Of a stretch of DNA of 64,000 bases, positions 62,998 to 64,000 are shown piece by piece. Below the pieces are notes generated by a model. It made no database searches, was not told the DNA's origin, and saw nothing but the letters and a program-made list of their open reading frames with translations. Every line of letters begins with the position of its first letter. Position 1 is the stretch's first letter. A program made the translations under genes and the position numbers. Source of the DNA: Mesorhizobium sp. B2-1-8 (GTDB taxonomy: Bacteria > Pseudomonadota > Alphaproteobacteria > Rhizobiales > Rhizobiaceae); contig NZ_CP083952.1 of the NCBI RefSeq assembly GCF_006442545.2, positions 1,667,501 to 1,731,500 of the forward strand. The letters are read 5' to 3'.

Positions 62998-64000
62998 CTA
63001 TCCGATCTCGATAACGGCCTTGATCAGGCCCGACTTTTCGTGCGCCCAGCGTGCGAGATCCCTTGGCGTATCGGCCAGCGTGGTGCGGTGGGTGACGAGC
63101 TTGGCAAGCGGCACGGCACCATTCCGAATCGAGGCGGCGACATGATCGAAGTCGGCGCGCAACGCATTGCGGCTGCCGATCAATGTCATTTCGCGCTTGT
63201 GGAACTCAGGGTCGGAAAAGACGATGTCGTCCTTGACGACGCTGACCAGTACCAGCGTGCCGCCATGCGCGACATGGGCGAAGGCCGATTGCACCGACCG
63301 GGTGTTGCCGGTGGCGTCGAAGACCACGTCGAAGCCTTCGCCGTCGGTCGCATCACGCACCAGATCGGACACGGGTGCTTGCGAGCCGTCGAGAATCGAA
63401 AAGCCGAGCTCACTCGCGGCGAAGGTCAGTCTTTCGGTGCTCATGTCGAGAAGTGTCACCTCGAGCCCGGCAATGCGTGCGAAGATGGCGGTGCCAAGCC
63501 CGATCGGGCCGGCGCCGATGACCAGCGCGCGTCCACCGGGCTCGGAACGCGCACGGCGCACGGCATGCGCGCCGATGGCCAGGAATTCGACGGCGGCGGC
63601 GTCGGCAAGCGACAGCCCGTTTGTGGGATAAAGGTTCTGCGCCGGCACCAGGATCCGTTCGCACATGGCGCCGTCGCGATGCACGCCGAGCACTTCGATC
63701 CTGACACAGCAATTTGGCTTGCCGTGCCGGCAGGCGATGCATTTGCCGCAGGAGAGATAGGGGTTGATGATCACCGGTTCGCCGACCGCAAGACCGACTC
63801 CTTCGCCGACTTCGACGACGGTGCCGGAGACTTCGTGGCCCATGATGCGGGGGTAAGCGAGGAAAGGATGCTTGCCCTCGAAGATGTGATAGTCGGTGCC
63901 GCAGATGCCGACATGGCTGACCGCGACCAGCGCCCAGCCGGGAGGCGGCGAGCCGGGAGCAGGGCGGTCTTCCAGGATAAGCTCACCTGGCGAGCGGCAG
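62998..64000 (-). CDS. Zinc-dependent alcohol dehydrogenase family protein, 5' end outside window
   Basis: At least 334 residues; the frame is open to the right edge. Catalytic zinc ligands in HVGICGTDYH (Cys) and MGHE (His), structural zinc in CGKCIACRHGKPNCC, NAD-binding VIGAGPIGLGTAIFA. The C-terminal half is medium-chain dehydrogenase. It resembles L-galactonate or sorbitol-type dehydrogenases. It ends 7 bases after phnF on the opposite strand. Confidence 0.9.
   Translation of the reverse strand, partial: CRSPGELILEDRPAPGSPPPGWALVAVSHVGICGTDYHIFEGKHPFLAYPRIMGHEVSGTVVEVGEGVGLAVGEPVIINPYLSCGKCIACRHGKPNCCVRIEVLGVHRDGAMCERILVPAQNLYPTNGLSLADAAAVEFLAIGAHAVRRARSEPGGRALVIGAGPIGLGTAIFARIAGLEVTLLDMSTERLTFAASELGFSILDGSQAPVSDLVRDATDGEGFDVVFDATGNTRSVQSAFAHVAHGGTLVLVSVVKDDIVFSDPEFHKREMTLIGSRNALRADFDHVAASIRNGAVPLAKLVTHRTTLADTPRDLARWAHEKSGLIKAVIEIG

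Overview
The window is a G+C-rich chromosomal segment that looks like an alphaproteobacterium of the order Hyphomicrobiales, most like Mesorhizobium. The grounds are the rRNA operon layout (23S-5S-tRNA-fMet, with an extra helix near 23S position 120-225), the density of ABC transporters and catabolic operons, and four copies of a paired inverted repeat with GTCCGGCAGGACA-type cores that is typical of rhizobial intergenic regions. The genus is an inference; no 16S sequence is present.

Layout. 1-3459: the 3' part of a ribosomal RNA operon (23S truncated at the window edge, 5S, initiator tRNA). 3460-5727: a scrambled zone with a gene remnant, an SDR/HxlR divergent pair, and a 67-residue chimera of a tyrosine-recombinase start and an oxidoreductase tail. 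5728-15272: an eight-gene minus-strand operon (DUF1185 protein, hydrolase-flavin reductase fusion, luciferase-like monooxygenase, aldehyde dehydrogenase, and a PotABCD-type importer) with a divergent GntR regulator; the enzyme set recalls the Rut pyrimidine pathway. 15284-22163: a sugar system made of a ROK kinase fused to a P-loop kinase, a LacD-type aldolase, a SorC regulator and a ribose-type ABC importer, tied together by two copies of a 28-bp operator-like site. 22201-29094: a dipeptide-type ABC importer and an M24 peptidase.

29305-32570: a cupin, the two halves of a Tm-1-like protein as separate genes, and a TetR regulator. 32936-38602: a CUT1-type sugar importer with two ATPases and a small membrane protein. 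38610-43803: unlinked genes (DUF4437 cupin, AraC regulator, MFS exporter, GFA protein, amidase, exported Cys-rich protein). 43843-51259: a sugar or sugar-acid catabolic island with a hydroxyacid dehydrogenase, a GntR regulator, an enolase-superfamily dehydratase, three TIM-barrel isomerases and a Gfo/Idh/MocA dehydrogenase. Palindromes of the form TGGTnnnACCA occur in front of the peptide genes, the CUT1 importer and this island, suggesting one GntR regulon.

51487-62990: a near-complete phosphonate (C-P lyase) locus, phnG-H-I-J-K-L, a hexapeptide transferase, a 2H phosphodiesterase, phnC-D-E1-E2, and divergent phnF. A Pho box, a perfect phnF-type palindrome and a TATAAT box lie in the phnG/phnF intergenic region. 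phnM, phnN and phnP are not in the window. The last gene, a zinc alcohol dehydrogenase, runs off the right edge.
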